From the NCBI GenBank assembly GCA_016297535.1, contig JAEDGL010000148.1:1-6024 (forward strand): a DNA stretch of 6,024 nucleotides, in the 5' to 3' direction. The first letter of the stretch is position 1. Each line of letters begins with the position of its first letter. The notes below the pieces were generated by a model. The model was not told the DNA's origin. It did not search any database and saw only the letters and a program-made list of their open reading frames with translations. Positions 1 to 5,638 of this stretch are shown piece after piece. Position numbers and translations under genes: made by a program. The stretch is from Clostridia bacterium. Its GTDB lineage: Bacteria > Bacillota > Clostridia > Christensenellales > Aristaeellaceae.

Positions 1-10
1 CGCCAGTTTC

Positions 11-45
11 TGTCGGAAAAGATCGCGAAGCGAGCTTTTTCGACA
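11..45. terminator. Imperfect long hairpin, possible bidirectional terminator or dispersed intergenic repeat
   Basis: Arms 11-21 (TGTCGGAAAAG) and 35-45 (CTTTTTCGACA) pair over 11 positions with one G-T wobble. After an A-G mismatch the stem continues with TCGC/GCGA around a GAA loop (23-33). Read as a terminator, the inner hairpin is flanked by AAAA on one side and TTTTT on the other, so it could stop transcription in either direction; the GC core is short, so strength is uncertain. It would serve a gene left of the window. The near-complete palindrome also resembles small dispersed intergenic palindromes, but one copy in this window cannot show repetition. Confidence 0.45.
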
Positions 46-50
46 CGCTG

Positions 51-65
51 AGCGCAGCCTGCGCT
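51..65. repeat. Short perfect dyad upstream of the MATE gene
   Basis: AGCGCAG (51-57) and CTGCGCT (59-65) are exact reverse complements around one central C. It lies 50 bases before the MATE start and directly follows the larger hairpin at 11-45. It could be an operator half-site pair, a continuation of the same palindromic repeat unit, or chance in GC-rich DNA. No convincing -35/-10 promoter pair is visible between 1 and 115. Confidence 0.3.
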
Positions 66-95
66 GAATGCAGGCGGCGCCGGACTGTCCATTCC

Positions 96-105
96 GGAAA
101 GGGAG
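96..105 (+). promoter_or_regulatory. Ribosome binding site of the MATE gene
   Basis: GGAAAGGGAG ends 10 bases before the ATG at 116. This favours that start over the in-frame ATG at 68, which would add 16 residues rich in Arg, Pro and Cys that do not look like a MATE N-terminus. Confidence 0.6.
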
Positions 106-115
106 ACGCTTTACC

Positions 116-1480
116 ATGCACAGGAAGACGGACCGCACGGAGCTGATTTTGCACGGCAGCCTATGGCGCGCCGTACTGATGATTGCCGTACCGGTCATGA
201 TCAACAGCTTTCTGCAAACCCTGTACAACCTTACCGATACCTACTGGCTGGGCCGCATCGGCAAGGAATCGCTGGCGGCCATCAATCTGGTGTCGCCGGT
301 ACAGAACATTCTGGTCAACTTTGGCACCGGCTTTACCGTGGCGGGCGCGGTGCTGCTTTCGCAGTTTATCGGCGCGGGCCGGGAGGACCGCGCCCGGAAA
401 ATGGCCAGCCAGATTTTTGTGGCCTCTCTGGCCTTTTGCGCCGTCTGCATCACCGCGCTGGAAACGCTGACCCCGGCCATCGTTGTCTGGATGGGCGCGG
501 AGGGGGCGGTGTACCGCCATTCCGTCGTTTACCTGCGGGTGGTGGCGCTGGACATGCCGTTTCTGTTTCTGATCAACCTCTATCAGGCGGTCCGCCAGTC
601 GCAGGGGGATACGGTCAGCCCGATGCTGCTGAACCTGCTGGGCATCGGGCTGAACCTTGTGCTGGATCCGCTGCTGATGGTGGTCTGGCACATGGGCGCG
701 GGCGGCGCGGCGCTGGCCACGGTGCTGGCCAAGGCCGTGCCGGGCATGATTGCGCTACGGCTGCTCACCCTGGGGCGCGAGCCCCTGCGCCTGAGCCGCG
801 CGCTGATGAAGCCGGACCGCGAAATGCTTTTGCAGGCGGCGCGCATCGGCTTGCCCACGGCGCTGGGCTCCAGCGCGTTTCAGCTGGGCTATCTGCTGAT
901 GAGCCGCAGCGTGCTGGTGTACGGCGTGGAGGCCATGGCGGCCTACGGCATTGGCAACAAGGCCAACACGCTCAACTCTCTGCCCGCCAACGGCGTAGGC
1001 GCGGCGGTTGCCACCATCGTGGGGCAAAACATGGGCGCGGGACAGGTGAAGCGCGCGGAAAAGGGCTACCGGCTGGCCACGGCGGGCATTGCCATCTACC
1101 TGATGCTGAGCGGGTATGTGGTTTCCCGTCCGGCGGTTTCCACCGCCATTGCGGGCATTTTTTCCACCGACTCGACCGTTACCGCCATGGCGGCGGACTT
1201 TCTGGCGCTGATGGCCATGTGGACCTGGAACAACGGCATTTTTGAATGCACCTCGGCGCTGTTTCGTGGCTGCGGGCACACGCAGATTACCATGATCAGC
1301 GACGCGGCGCGGATTTGGGTGTTTCGCTTTGCCACGCTGTATGTGTGCCAGACGCTGCTGGGCATGGGCGTGGAGAGCATATGGTATTCGGTGGTGGTTA
1401 GCAACGGGCTTTCCACGCTGATGATTTTCCTTTTGTATCTCACCGGCATGTGGAAGAAAAACCGCGTCCGGGTTTCATAG
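116..1480 (+). CDS. MATE family efflux transporter
   Basis: Predicted 454-residue inner-membrane antiporter that would export drugs or other organic cations in exchange for Na+ or H+. The length matches the MATE family (about 450 residues, 12 membrane helices in two homologous halves). Visible family marks are P26 and the LYNLTDTYWLG segment with D41 in helix 1, and the repeated half-domain signatures QFIGAGREDRA (from Q83) and QNMGAGQVKRA (from Q304) at the cytoplasmic ends of equivalent helices. The chain is hydrophobic throughout and ends in a basic tail (KKNRVRVS). The start at 116 is chosen from its ribosome binding site and from where homology-like sequence begins. The gene converges on the GH43 gene, with 11 bases between stops, and is probably transcribed alone. 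Subfamily (NorM, DinF or MepA-like) and substrate cannot be assigned from sequence. The gene appears intact. Confidence 0.93.
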   Translation: MHRKTDRTELILHGSLWRAVLMIAVPVMINSFLQTLYNLTDTYWLGRIGKESLAAINLVSPVQNILVNFGTGFTVAGAVLLSQFIGAGREDRARKMASQIFVASLAFCAVCITALETLTPAIVVWMGAEGAVYRHSVVYLRVVALDMPFLFLINLYQAVRQSQGDTVSPMLLNLLGIGLNLVLDPLLMVVWHMGAGGAALATVLAKAVPGMIALRLLTLGREPLRLSRALMKPDREMLLQAARIGLPTALGSSAFQLGYLLMSRSVLVYGVEAMAAYGIGNKANTLNSLPANGVGAAVATIVGQNMGAGQVKRAEKGYRLATAGIAIYLMLSGYVVSRPAVSTAIAGIFSTDSTVTAMAADFLALMAMWTWNNGIFECTSALFRGCGHTQITMISDAARIWVFRFATLYVCQTLLGMGVESIWYSVVVSNGLSTLMIFLLYLTGMWKKNRVRVS

Positions 1481-1491
1481 CCCGCCGGCCC

Positions 1492-3012
1492 TTACTCCTC
1501 CGCCGTTACGCAAAAGCGGGAAAAATCCGCCCAGCTGTTTTCGCCGCCCTCAAACGGGGTGCAGAACAACGCGATGCGTGCGCCCACCCAGGTGTGCCGT
1601 CCCGGCGTAAAAGCGGAGCCGATGGCGCGCAGGCGGCCATCCGTATGATAATAGAACTGTACCTGCGCTTCTCCGGGCCCGGTCATCAGCAGCTGCATGC
1701 ACAGGGTTACGGTCTGCGTATCGCCCAGCGCATCCGCCTCGGCGGTTTCATCGGTATCGCCGCTGCTGCGCAGGTCGCCCACAAACAGGCCTTCCTGCGT
1801 GCGGTATACGATAACGCCGCCGTATTCGCCGCCCATCAGCGCCATGCCCGCCTGCGCGCCCGGCTGCAGGGCGACCGCGTCCACCGTAACCTGTGCGGCA
1901 AAGGAGGGGCAGCAGATTTTCTGGGTGATGATCTGGGGATAACCCCACAGGCTCTGCGCAGGCTCCGGCGCGGGGCGCGCGAACAGGCGCAGCTTTCCGT
2001 CCAGCAGCTGGTACGCATCCGGCGGGGGATTGCCGGTAAACTGCCACGCCAGGTTCAGGGATCCGCAAAAATCATCGCTGGCCTGCAGGCTGAGGGCTTC
2101 ACAGGCGGGGGCGTGCGGCCTGGCGCAGACACTTACGGGCTTGCCCCGGTCGCCCATCACCGGCCAGCCATCCTGCCAGGTCATGGGCTGCAGATGCGTT
2201 ACGCGGCCATAGGGCCCCATGCTCTGAAAATGCATAAACCAGTCCTGACCATCCGGCGTGTCCACCCATCCGCCCTGATGCGGGCCGTTGACGGGCGTAT
2301 CGCCCTGGCGCAGGACGATTTTTTCCTCGTAGGGGCCGTGAAGGCTGCGGCTGCGCAAAACGGTCTGCCAGCCGGTTTCAACCCCTCCTGCGGGGGCAAA
2401 AATGTAGTAGTAGCCATCCCGCCGGTACACCTTTGGTCCCTCGATGGTGGGCTGGGTGGCCAGCCCGTTGTAGAGGATGTGATCCTCCCCGGTGGCGTGC
2501 AGCCCATCCGGGCTGACGGGAAAGATGCCCAGAAAGCTCTTGAAGCCGATGCGGCTGCGGGCGTAGCCGTGAACGATCCAGGCGTTTCCGTTTTCATCCC
2601 ACACGGGGCAGGGATCAATGAGCCCCTTGCCCGGCAGCACGCACACGGGCGCGTCCCACTCGCCCAGCGGATCGGCCGTGCGTACCATAAAAATGCCCTC
2701 GTCCGGCATGCCGTAGCAGATGAAAAACAGCCCCTCATGATAGCGGATGGAGGGCGCCCACACGCCCTGCGCGTGGCGCGGCACACGGTAGCGCTCCTCG
2801 GGAATGCGGGGCAGGGCGTAGTTGACCAGCGTCCAGTTCACCAGATCCTTCGAGGTAAGGATGGGCAGACCGGGCACATAGTTGAAGGATGATGCGGTGA
2901 GGTAATACGTATCCCCCACGCGGATCACATCAGGATCGGAGTAGTCGCACCACAGCACGGGGTTCTGATACCGGCCGTCGCCCAGATCGGGCAGGTAGAG
3001 ACGGTCCTTCAT
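1492..3012 (-). CDS. GH43 family glycosidase (beta-xylosidase / alpha-L-arabinofuranosidase type) with C-terminal beta-sandwich domain
   Basis: Predicted 506-residue inverting glycosidase. Residues about 12-300 form the five-bladed beta-propeller: the start NPVLWCDYSDPDVIRVGDTYY supplies the likely general base D26, LIDPCPVWDENG the pKa-modulating D133, and IEGPKVY the general acid E191, so the catalytic triad is complete. WAPSI (85-89) and SKDLVNW (54-60) are also typical GH43 segments. From about residue 310 (DDFCGSLNLAWQFTGNPP, D313/D314) a concanavalin-like domain of about 200 residues follows, as in larger GH43 xylosidases and arabinofuranosidases. The overall pattern is most like subfamily GH43_12, a recollection rather than a search result. 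No signal peptide is seen, so the enzyme is probably cytoplasmic and acts on imported oligosaccharides. The start at 3012 has a good ribosome binding site inside the end of the esterase gene; a longer frame to 3111 would overlap that gene and has nothing to support it. It is the last gene of the operon. Confidence 0.93.
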   Translation of the reverse strand: MKDRLYLPDLGDGRYQNPVLWCDYSDPDVIRVGDTYYLTASSFNYVPGLPILTSKDLVNWTLVNYALPRIPEERYRVPRHAQGVWAPSIRYHEGLFFICYGMPDEGIFMVRTADPLGEWDAPVCVLPGKGLIDPCPVWDENGNAWIVHGYARSRIGFKSFLGIFPVSPDGLHATGEDHILYNGLATQPTIEGPKVYRRDGYYYIFAPAGGVETGWQTVLRSRSLHGPYEEKIVLRQGDTPVNGPHQGGWVDTPDGQDWFMHFQSMGPYGRVTHLQPMTWQDGWPVMGDRGKPVSVCARPHAPACEALSLQASDDFCGSLNLAWQFTGNPPPDAYQLLDGKLRLFARPAPEPAQSLWGYPQIITQKICCPSFAAQVTVDAVALQPGAQAGMALMGGEYGGVIVYRTQEGLFVGDLRSSGDTDETAEADALGDTQTVTLCMQLLMTGPGEAQVQFYYHTDGRLRAIGSAFTPGRHTWVGARIALFCTPFEGGENSWADFSRFCVTAEE

Positions 3013-3016
3013 CCGC

Positions 3017-3679
3017 TTAGGCTCCTTCCTGGCTGTCAATGTATTCGGGCGCCAGCAGCGCGCGGTAGTCGCCGCCCAGCCGGTACAGCGCACCGGCGAT
3101 GAGCCCGGCAAAGGTCATGGCGCCCTCGGGCTTCAGATGGGTGCCGTCGGGCATAAACCAGGGATCGCTCACATCCGTGGGGGTGTGTGAGAGCAGCCGC
3201 TCACTCATGGCGGTCAGATCGATGCAGGCCACGCCCAGCCTTTCGCCCGCGCTTCTGGCGGCAGCAGCCCAGCGGTCGTGCCGGTAACGAGCGCCGGGAT
3301 CGGCAAAGCCGCGGCGCGACACCGGCGTGATGAACACGGGAATGGCGCCCTTGTTGCGCGCGCAGTTGGCAAAGCGCTCCAGATTTTCGACAAACTCGGT
3401 ATCAGGATCGGTATAGCGGGCGGGATCCTCCTGCTTTTCATCGTTGTGGCCAAACTGCACAAACAGAAAATCTCCCCTGGAAAGCCGGTCGTAGATGGGA
3501 GCCAGCCGTCCCTCATCCAGAAAGGATTTGGTGGAGCGCCCGTTTTCGGCGTGATTGGAAATGGTTACCTCAAAGCGATTCACATACCTGTCCAGCATTT
3601 GACCTATCCCCGTTTGAGGATAGGTCAGGATGCTGTTTTGCTTTACGGTGGAATCGCCTGCCCAGAAGATGGTGGTCAT
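3017..3679 (-). CDS. SGNH/GDSL hydrolase, rhamnogalacturonan acetylesterase-like (CE12 type)
   Basis: Predicted 220-residue serine esterase that should remove O-acetyl groups from plant cell-wall oligosaccharides. All SGNH blocks are present: GDST with nucleophile S10, the NGRST block with oxyanion-hole G47, FGHND with N79, and PDGTHL with D178 and H181 completing the triad. The opening FWAGDSTVKQN, the YPQTGIGQ segment and the compact size match carbohydrate esterase family 12 (YesT/RgaE-like). No signal peptide precedes the first strand, which begins at residue 3, so the enzyme is probably intracellular. It starts 3 bases after the LplC-type permease stop, and the GH43 gene starts 4 bases after its own stop. 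Acetylxylan or another acetylated glycan is an alternative substrate. The fold and catalytic class are secure; the substrate is inferred from family and context. Confidence 0.88.
   Translation of the reverse strand: MTTIFWAGDSTVKQNSILTYPQTGIGQMLDRYVNRFEVTISNHAENGRSTKSFLDEGRLAPIYDRLSRGDFLFVQFGHNDEKQEDPARYTDPDTEFVENLERFANCARNKGAIPVFITPVSRRGFADPGARYRHDRWAAAARSAGERLGVACIDLTAMSERLLSHTPTDVSDPWFMPDGTHLKPEGAMTFAGLIAGALYRLGGDYRALLAPEYIDSQEGA
3021..3030 (-). promoter_or_regulatory. Ribosome binding site of the GH43 gene, inside the esterase gene
   Basis: On the minus strand AGGAAGGAGC lies in the last codons of the esterase gene (Gln-Glu-Gly-Ala-stop). GGAG ends 9 bases before the GH43 ATG at 3012. 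Only 4 bases separate the esterase stop from this start, so translation is likely coupled. The site also decides the GH43 start. Confidence 0.75.
3600..3627 (-). repeat. Perfect 10-bp inverted repeat early in the esterase coding sequence
   Basis: TGACCTATCC (3600-3609) and GGATAGGTCA (3618-3627) are exact reverse complements separated by 8 bases. In the transcript this gives a hairpin about 53-80 bases into the esterase gene, over the codons for L-T-Y-P-Q-T-G-I-G-Q. These residues form a family-typical segment, so part of the symmetry may come from coding constraint. Whether the hairpin does anything is unknown. Confidence 0.6.
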
Positions 3680-3682
3680 GCG

Positions 3683-4552
3683 TTACTCCTTTACGGCACC
3701 GATGTTGATGCCCTTGACAAAGTATTTCTGCAGGAAGGGATAGAGGATCATGAAGGGCAGAATGGCCACGATGACGGCGGCGTTCTGCACGGTGTTTTCG
3801 GTGGCGGATCCGTTGGCGCTGGGCAGGTCGGAGCCCATCATGATGGAGCGCAGCTTCATCTGGAAGTTGTACAGGTTCTCCTTGGTAATGTAGAGCTTGT
3901 AGTTGGTATAATCGTTCCAGTAGCTTACGGCAAACATCAGGCCAATGGAGGCCAGCGCCGCCTTGGACAGGGGCAGTACAATTTTGTAGAAGGTTTGCAT
4001 GGGGGTGCAACCGTCCAGCGTGGCGGATTCAAACAGGCTGGCGGGGATGCCCTCAAAGAAGTTGCGCATCAGCACCAGGTTGTACACGTTGATGGCGGGC
4101 AGCAGAATCACCACCCACAGCGTGTTGGTCAGGTGCAGGTTGCGCATGACGATGTAGCTGGGAATCATGCCGCCGGAAAAGATCATGGTAAACAGCAGCA
4201 TGCCGGCAAAAAAGCCGCGGCCGGGCATATCCCACTGGATCAGCACATACGCGCCCAGCGTGGACAGCAGCAGCCCGAAAAAGGTGCCGCCCAGCGTGGT
4301 AATGACCGAGTTGAACAGCGGCTGATAGAGCGTTTTGTTGGTAAACACGCTGGTATAGCCGTCCAGGCCAAAGTTGACGGGCCACAGCTTCATGCCGTAG
4401 CCGGTGGTCAGATCCAGCGAGTCCACCAGCACCTTCCACAGGGGCACGAGGATGATCAGGCAGATCACCGTAAAGAAAAGGCCGTTGAAAAAGGCAAACC
4501 AGTTGGGCTTCCATTTCTTTTTGACGGGATTGAGGGTTATTTGGTTGGTCAT
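3683..4552 (-). CDS. Carbohydrate ABC transporter permease, LplC/YtcP type
   Basis: Predicted 289-residue integral membrane subunit of a CUT1-type sugar importer, partner of the LplB-type permease encoded just upstream. About six membrane segments are visible, the first at residues 20-38. The cytoplasmic EAA loop that docks the ATPase is ESATLDGCTPMQTFYKIVLP (175-194). The C-terminal KYFVKGINIGAVKE is the characteristic ending of the LplC/YtcP group. The Lys-rich N-terminal stretch (KKKWKPNW) should be cytoplasmic. The start at 4552 has a near-perfect ribosome binding site. Like most operons of this type in Clostridia, the locus shows no ATP-binding subunit downstream; a shared MsmK-like ATPase encoded elsewhere is the usual explanation. 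The related LplC and YtcP names do not establish the substrate here, which the neighbours suggest is a plant-derived oligosaccharide. Confidence 0.93.
   Translation of the reverse strand: MTNQITLNPVKKKWKPNWFAFFNGLFFTVICLIILVPLWKVLVDSLDLTTGYGMKLWPVNFGLDGYTSVFTNKTLYQPLFNSVITTLGGTFFGLLLSTLGAYVLIQWDMPGRGFFAGMLLFTMIFSGGMIPSYIVMRNLHLTNTLWVVILLPAINVYNLVLMRNFFEGIPASLFESATLDGCTPMQTFYKIVLPLSKAALASIGLMFAVSYWNDYTNYKLYITKENLYNFQMKLRSIMMGSDLPSANGSATENTVQNAAVIVAILPFMILYPFLQKYFVKGINIGAVKE
3686..3690 (-). promoter_or_regulatory. Ribosome binding site of the esterase gene, overlapping the permease stop region
   Basis: AGGAG on the minus strand sits in the last Lys-Glu codons of the LplC-type permease and touches its TAA stop. 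The esterase ATG at 3679 follows 6 bases later. This arrangement is typical of translational coupling. Confidence 0.75.
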
Positions 4553-4560
4553 CGCCGCGT

Positions 4561-4569
4561 ACCTCCTTT
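4561..4569 (-). promoter_or_regulatory. Ribosome binding site of the LplC-type permease gene
   Basis: AAAGGAGGT on the minus strand lies in the 18-base gap between the two permease genes. It is a near-full anti-16S match, 8 bases from the ATG at 4552. Confidence 0.8.
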
Positions 4570-4570
4570 C

Positions 4571-5515
4571 TTACACAATGCCGCGTCCGCGAACCTTCTT
4601 GCTGGCGAAGTGGCACATCAGCACCAGCGCCGCGCCCACCAGCGAGCGGAACAGGCCGATGGCGGTGGTATAGCCGTAATCCGGAATGCCGCCGGAGTTG
4701 AAGGTTTGGTAGTAAACGTAGGTCTGCAGAACCTGCGCGGTATCCATGACGGCGTCGTTTTGCAAAACGAAGGCGCTTTCAAACAGGTTCATCACCTTGG
4801 CCAGGTTCAGGATGAGCACGGTAATGATAGTGTTGGCCAGCGAGGGAAGGGTGATGTACCACATCTTCTTCCAGCGGCCCGCGCCGTCGATGGCGGCAGC
4901 CTCGTAAATGCCGGGGTCGATGCCGGTAAGGGTGGCCATAAACACGATGGTGCCCCAGCCGGTATCATGCCACAGGCTGATGAGATAGAAGGCAAAACGC
5001 CAGGTGTTGGACTTGCCCAGGAAATAAATGCTTTCCTTGATGATGCCAAGATTAAGCAGCGTCTGGTTGACCAAACCGGCGGTAGTAGGCGAAAGGATGA
5101 GCTGGAAAACGGAGGCCGTAACCACCCAGGACATGAAGTGCGGCAGATAGATGATGGTCTGCGCCAGCTTTTTGCCCTTGATGGAAATGATCTCGTTAAG
5201 CATCAGCGACAGGATGACCGCCATGCCGGTCTGCATCAGCAGCCGGTAGATGCTCAGCTCCAGCGTATTGGTCAGCGCGTTCCAGAAATTGGGCATGGAA
5301 AAGAGGCGCTCAAAGTTTTTCAGCCCTACCCAAACGGGCTCCTTGATGATGTTGTACTTGGTAAAGGCGTAGTAGATGCCGAACATCGGCATATAGTGGA
5401 AAACGATGGCAAAGGCCAGTACGGGCAAAAACAGCAGATAAAATCCCCAGTACTTTTTTACGCGAAGCCAGAGATTTTTCTTTTTGCGGTTGATGACGGG
5501 GGCAGAGCCGACCAT
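4571..5515 (-). CDS. Carbohydrate ABC transporter permease, LplB type
   Basis: Predicted 314-residue membrane subunit of the sugar importer, first of the two permeases after the binding protein. A short basic cytoplasmic N-terminus (NRKKKNLWLRVKKYW, residues 9-23) precedes the first membrane helix (about 24-44). Further helices lie near 77-107, 115-140, 172-195, 231-250 and 285-306. The EAA ATPase-docking loop is EAAAIDGAGRWKKMWYITLP, beginning at E205. HYMPMFGIYYAFTKYN (from H40) is typical of the LplB/YteP group. The start at 5515 is supported by an AGGAGG site; a longer frame to 5635 would run through the intergenic hairpin and add 40 Cys/Pro-rich residues with no family resemblance, so it is rejected. 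It should form a heterodimer with the LplC-type permease 18 bases downstream. Confidence 0.93.
   Translation of the reverse strand: MVGSAPVINRKKKNLWLRVKKYWGFYLLFLPVLAFAIVFHYMPMFGIYYAFTKYNIIKEPVWVGLKNFERLFSMPNFWNALTNTLELSIYRLLMQTGMAVILSLMLNEIISIKGKKLAQTIIYLPHFMSWVVTASVFQLILSPTTAGLVNQTLLNLGIIKESIYFLGKSNTWRFAFYLISLWHDTGWGTIVFMATLTGIDPGIYEAAAIDGAGRWKKMWYITLPSLANTIITVLILNLAKVMNLFESAFVLQNDAVMDTAQVLQTYVYYQTFNSGGIPDYGYTTAIGLFRSLVGAALVLMCHFASKKVRGRGIV
4755..4770. repeat. Perfect 16-base palindrome inside the LplB-type gene
   Basis: TCGTTTTGCAAAACGA reads the same on both strands. It lies in codons for F-V-L-Q-N-D. Its symmetry would suit a dimeric regulator, but it does not fit the usual catabolite (cre) consensus well and lies deep within a coding region, so function is doubtful. 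Confidence 0.55.
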
Positions 5516-5520
5516 GCGCA

Positions 5521-5529
5521 AAACCTCCT
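5521..5529 (-). promoter_or_regulatory. Ribosome binding site of the LplB-type permease gene
   Basis: AGGAGGTTT on the minus strand, with AGGAGG ending 8 bases before the ATG at 5515. It fixes the start after the intergenic hairpin. Confidence 0.8.
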
Positions 5530-5550
5530 GCAGGAAAAATGAAAAACATG

Positions 5551-5597
5551 AAAACCCTGAGGCAGGGACGGCTCTTTGCGGAACCGTCCCTGCCGGG
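5551..5597 (-). terminator. Intercistronic hairpin with T-tract between binding-protein and permease genes (partial terminator/attenuator)
   Basis: Arms 5561-5571 (GGCAGGGACGG) and 5584-5594 (CCGTCCCTGCC) are perfect over 11 bp around a 12-base loop. CCC (5555-5557) and GGG (5595-5597) extend the stem by 3 bp beyond a TGA bulge. On the minus strand the extended stem is followed at once by TTTT (5554-5551), and TTTTT comes 4 bases later (5546-5542). In sugar ABC operons such a hairpin after the binding-protein gene commonly allows partial termination or protects the upstream mRNA, giving more binding protein than permease. That role is inferred here. Confidence 0.7.
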
Positions 5598-5629
5598 TGT
5601 TGCGGTTTGCACGGGCACTGCGCCCGGCA
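5591..5629 (-). promoter_or_regulatory. Competing upstream stem-loops before the intercistronic terminator
   Basis: TGCCGGG (5591-5597) is the exact complement of CCCGGCA (5623-5629), so the transcript can form a 7-bp stem that takes up part of the terminator stem (5591-5597). A local 5-bp hairpin, CGGGC (5612-5616) with GCCCG (5622-5626), competes with it. This has the geometry of an antiterminator, but the 25-base loop makes the 7-bp stem weaker than the 11+3 bp terminator. Regulation is only a possibility. Confidence 0.3.
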
Positions 5630-5638
5630 AAGCAATGC

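Noticed and set aside
1..51. Possible C-terminal tail of an upstream plus-strand gene (frame 1, stop at 49-51)
   Set aside because: The open frame is only 16 codons, runs straight through the 11-45 hairpin, and shows nothing recognisable. Too short to support a gene.
68..115. N-terminal extension of the MATE protein to the ATG at 68
   Set aside because: The ATG at 116 has the better ribosome binding site, and the extra 16 residues do not resemble a MATE N-terminus.
163..1245. A 360-codon plus-strand frame overlapping the MATE gene in another frame
   Set aside because: The MATE frame has clear membrane helices and repeated family motifs; the alternative is a Gly/Arg/Ala/His-rich shadow.
1450..2892. 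A 480-codon plus-strand frame opposite the GH43 gene
   Set aside because: The minus strand has a full GH43 catalytic triad and C-terminal domain. The plus-strand product is low-complexity (Ala, Arg, Gly, His) and its start lies within the end of the MATE gene.
3013..3111. N-terminal extension of the GH43 protein
   Set aside because: It lies almost wholly inside the esterase gene in another frame, and a good ribosome binding site serves the ATG at 3012.
3278..5542. A 754-codon open frame on the plus strand opposite the permeases and part of the esterase
   Set aside because: It spans parts of three convincing minus-strand genes and an intergenic spacer. Its translation is rich in His, Gln, Gly and Val with no recognisable fold, and no ribosome binding site stands out. 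It is an artefact of the codon bias of the real genes.
5516..5635. N-terminal extension of the LplB-type permease
   Set aside because: It would translate the terminator-like hairpin and the gene's own AGGAGG site. The added residues are Cys/Pro-rich and unlike the family.
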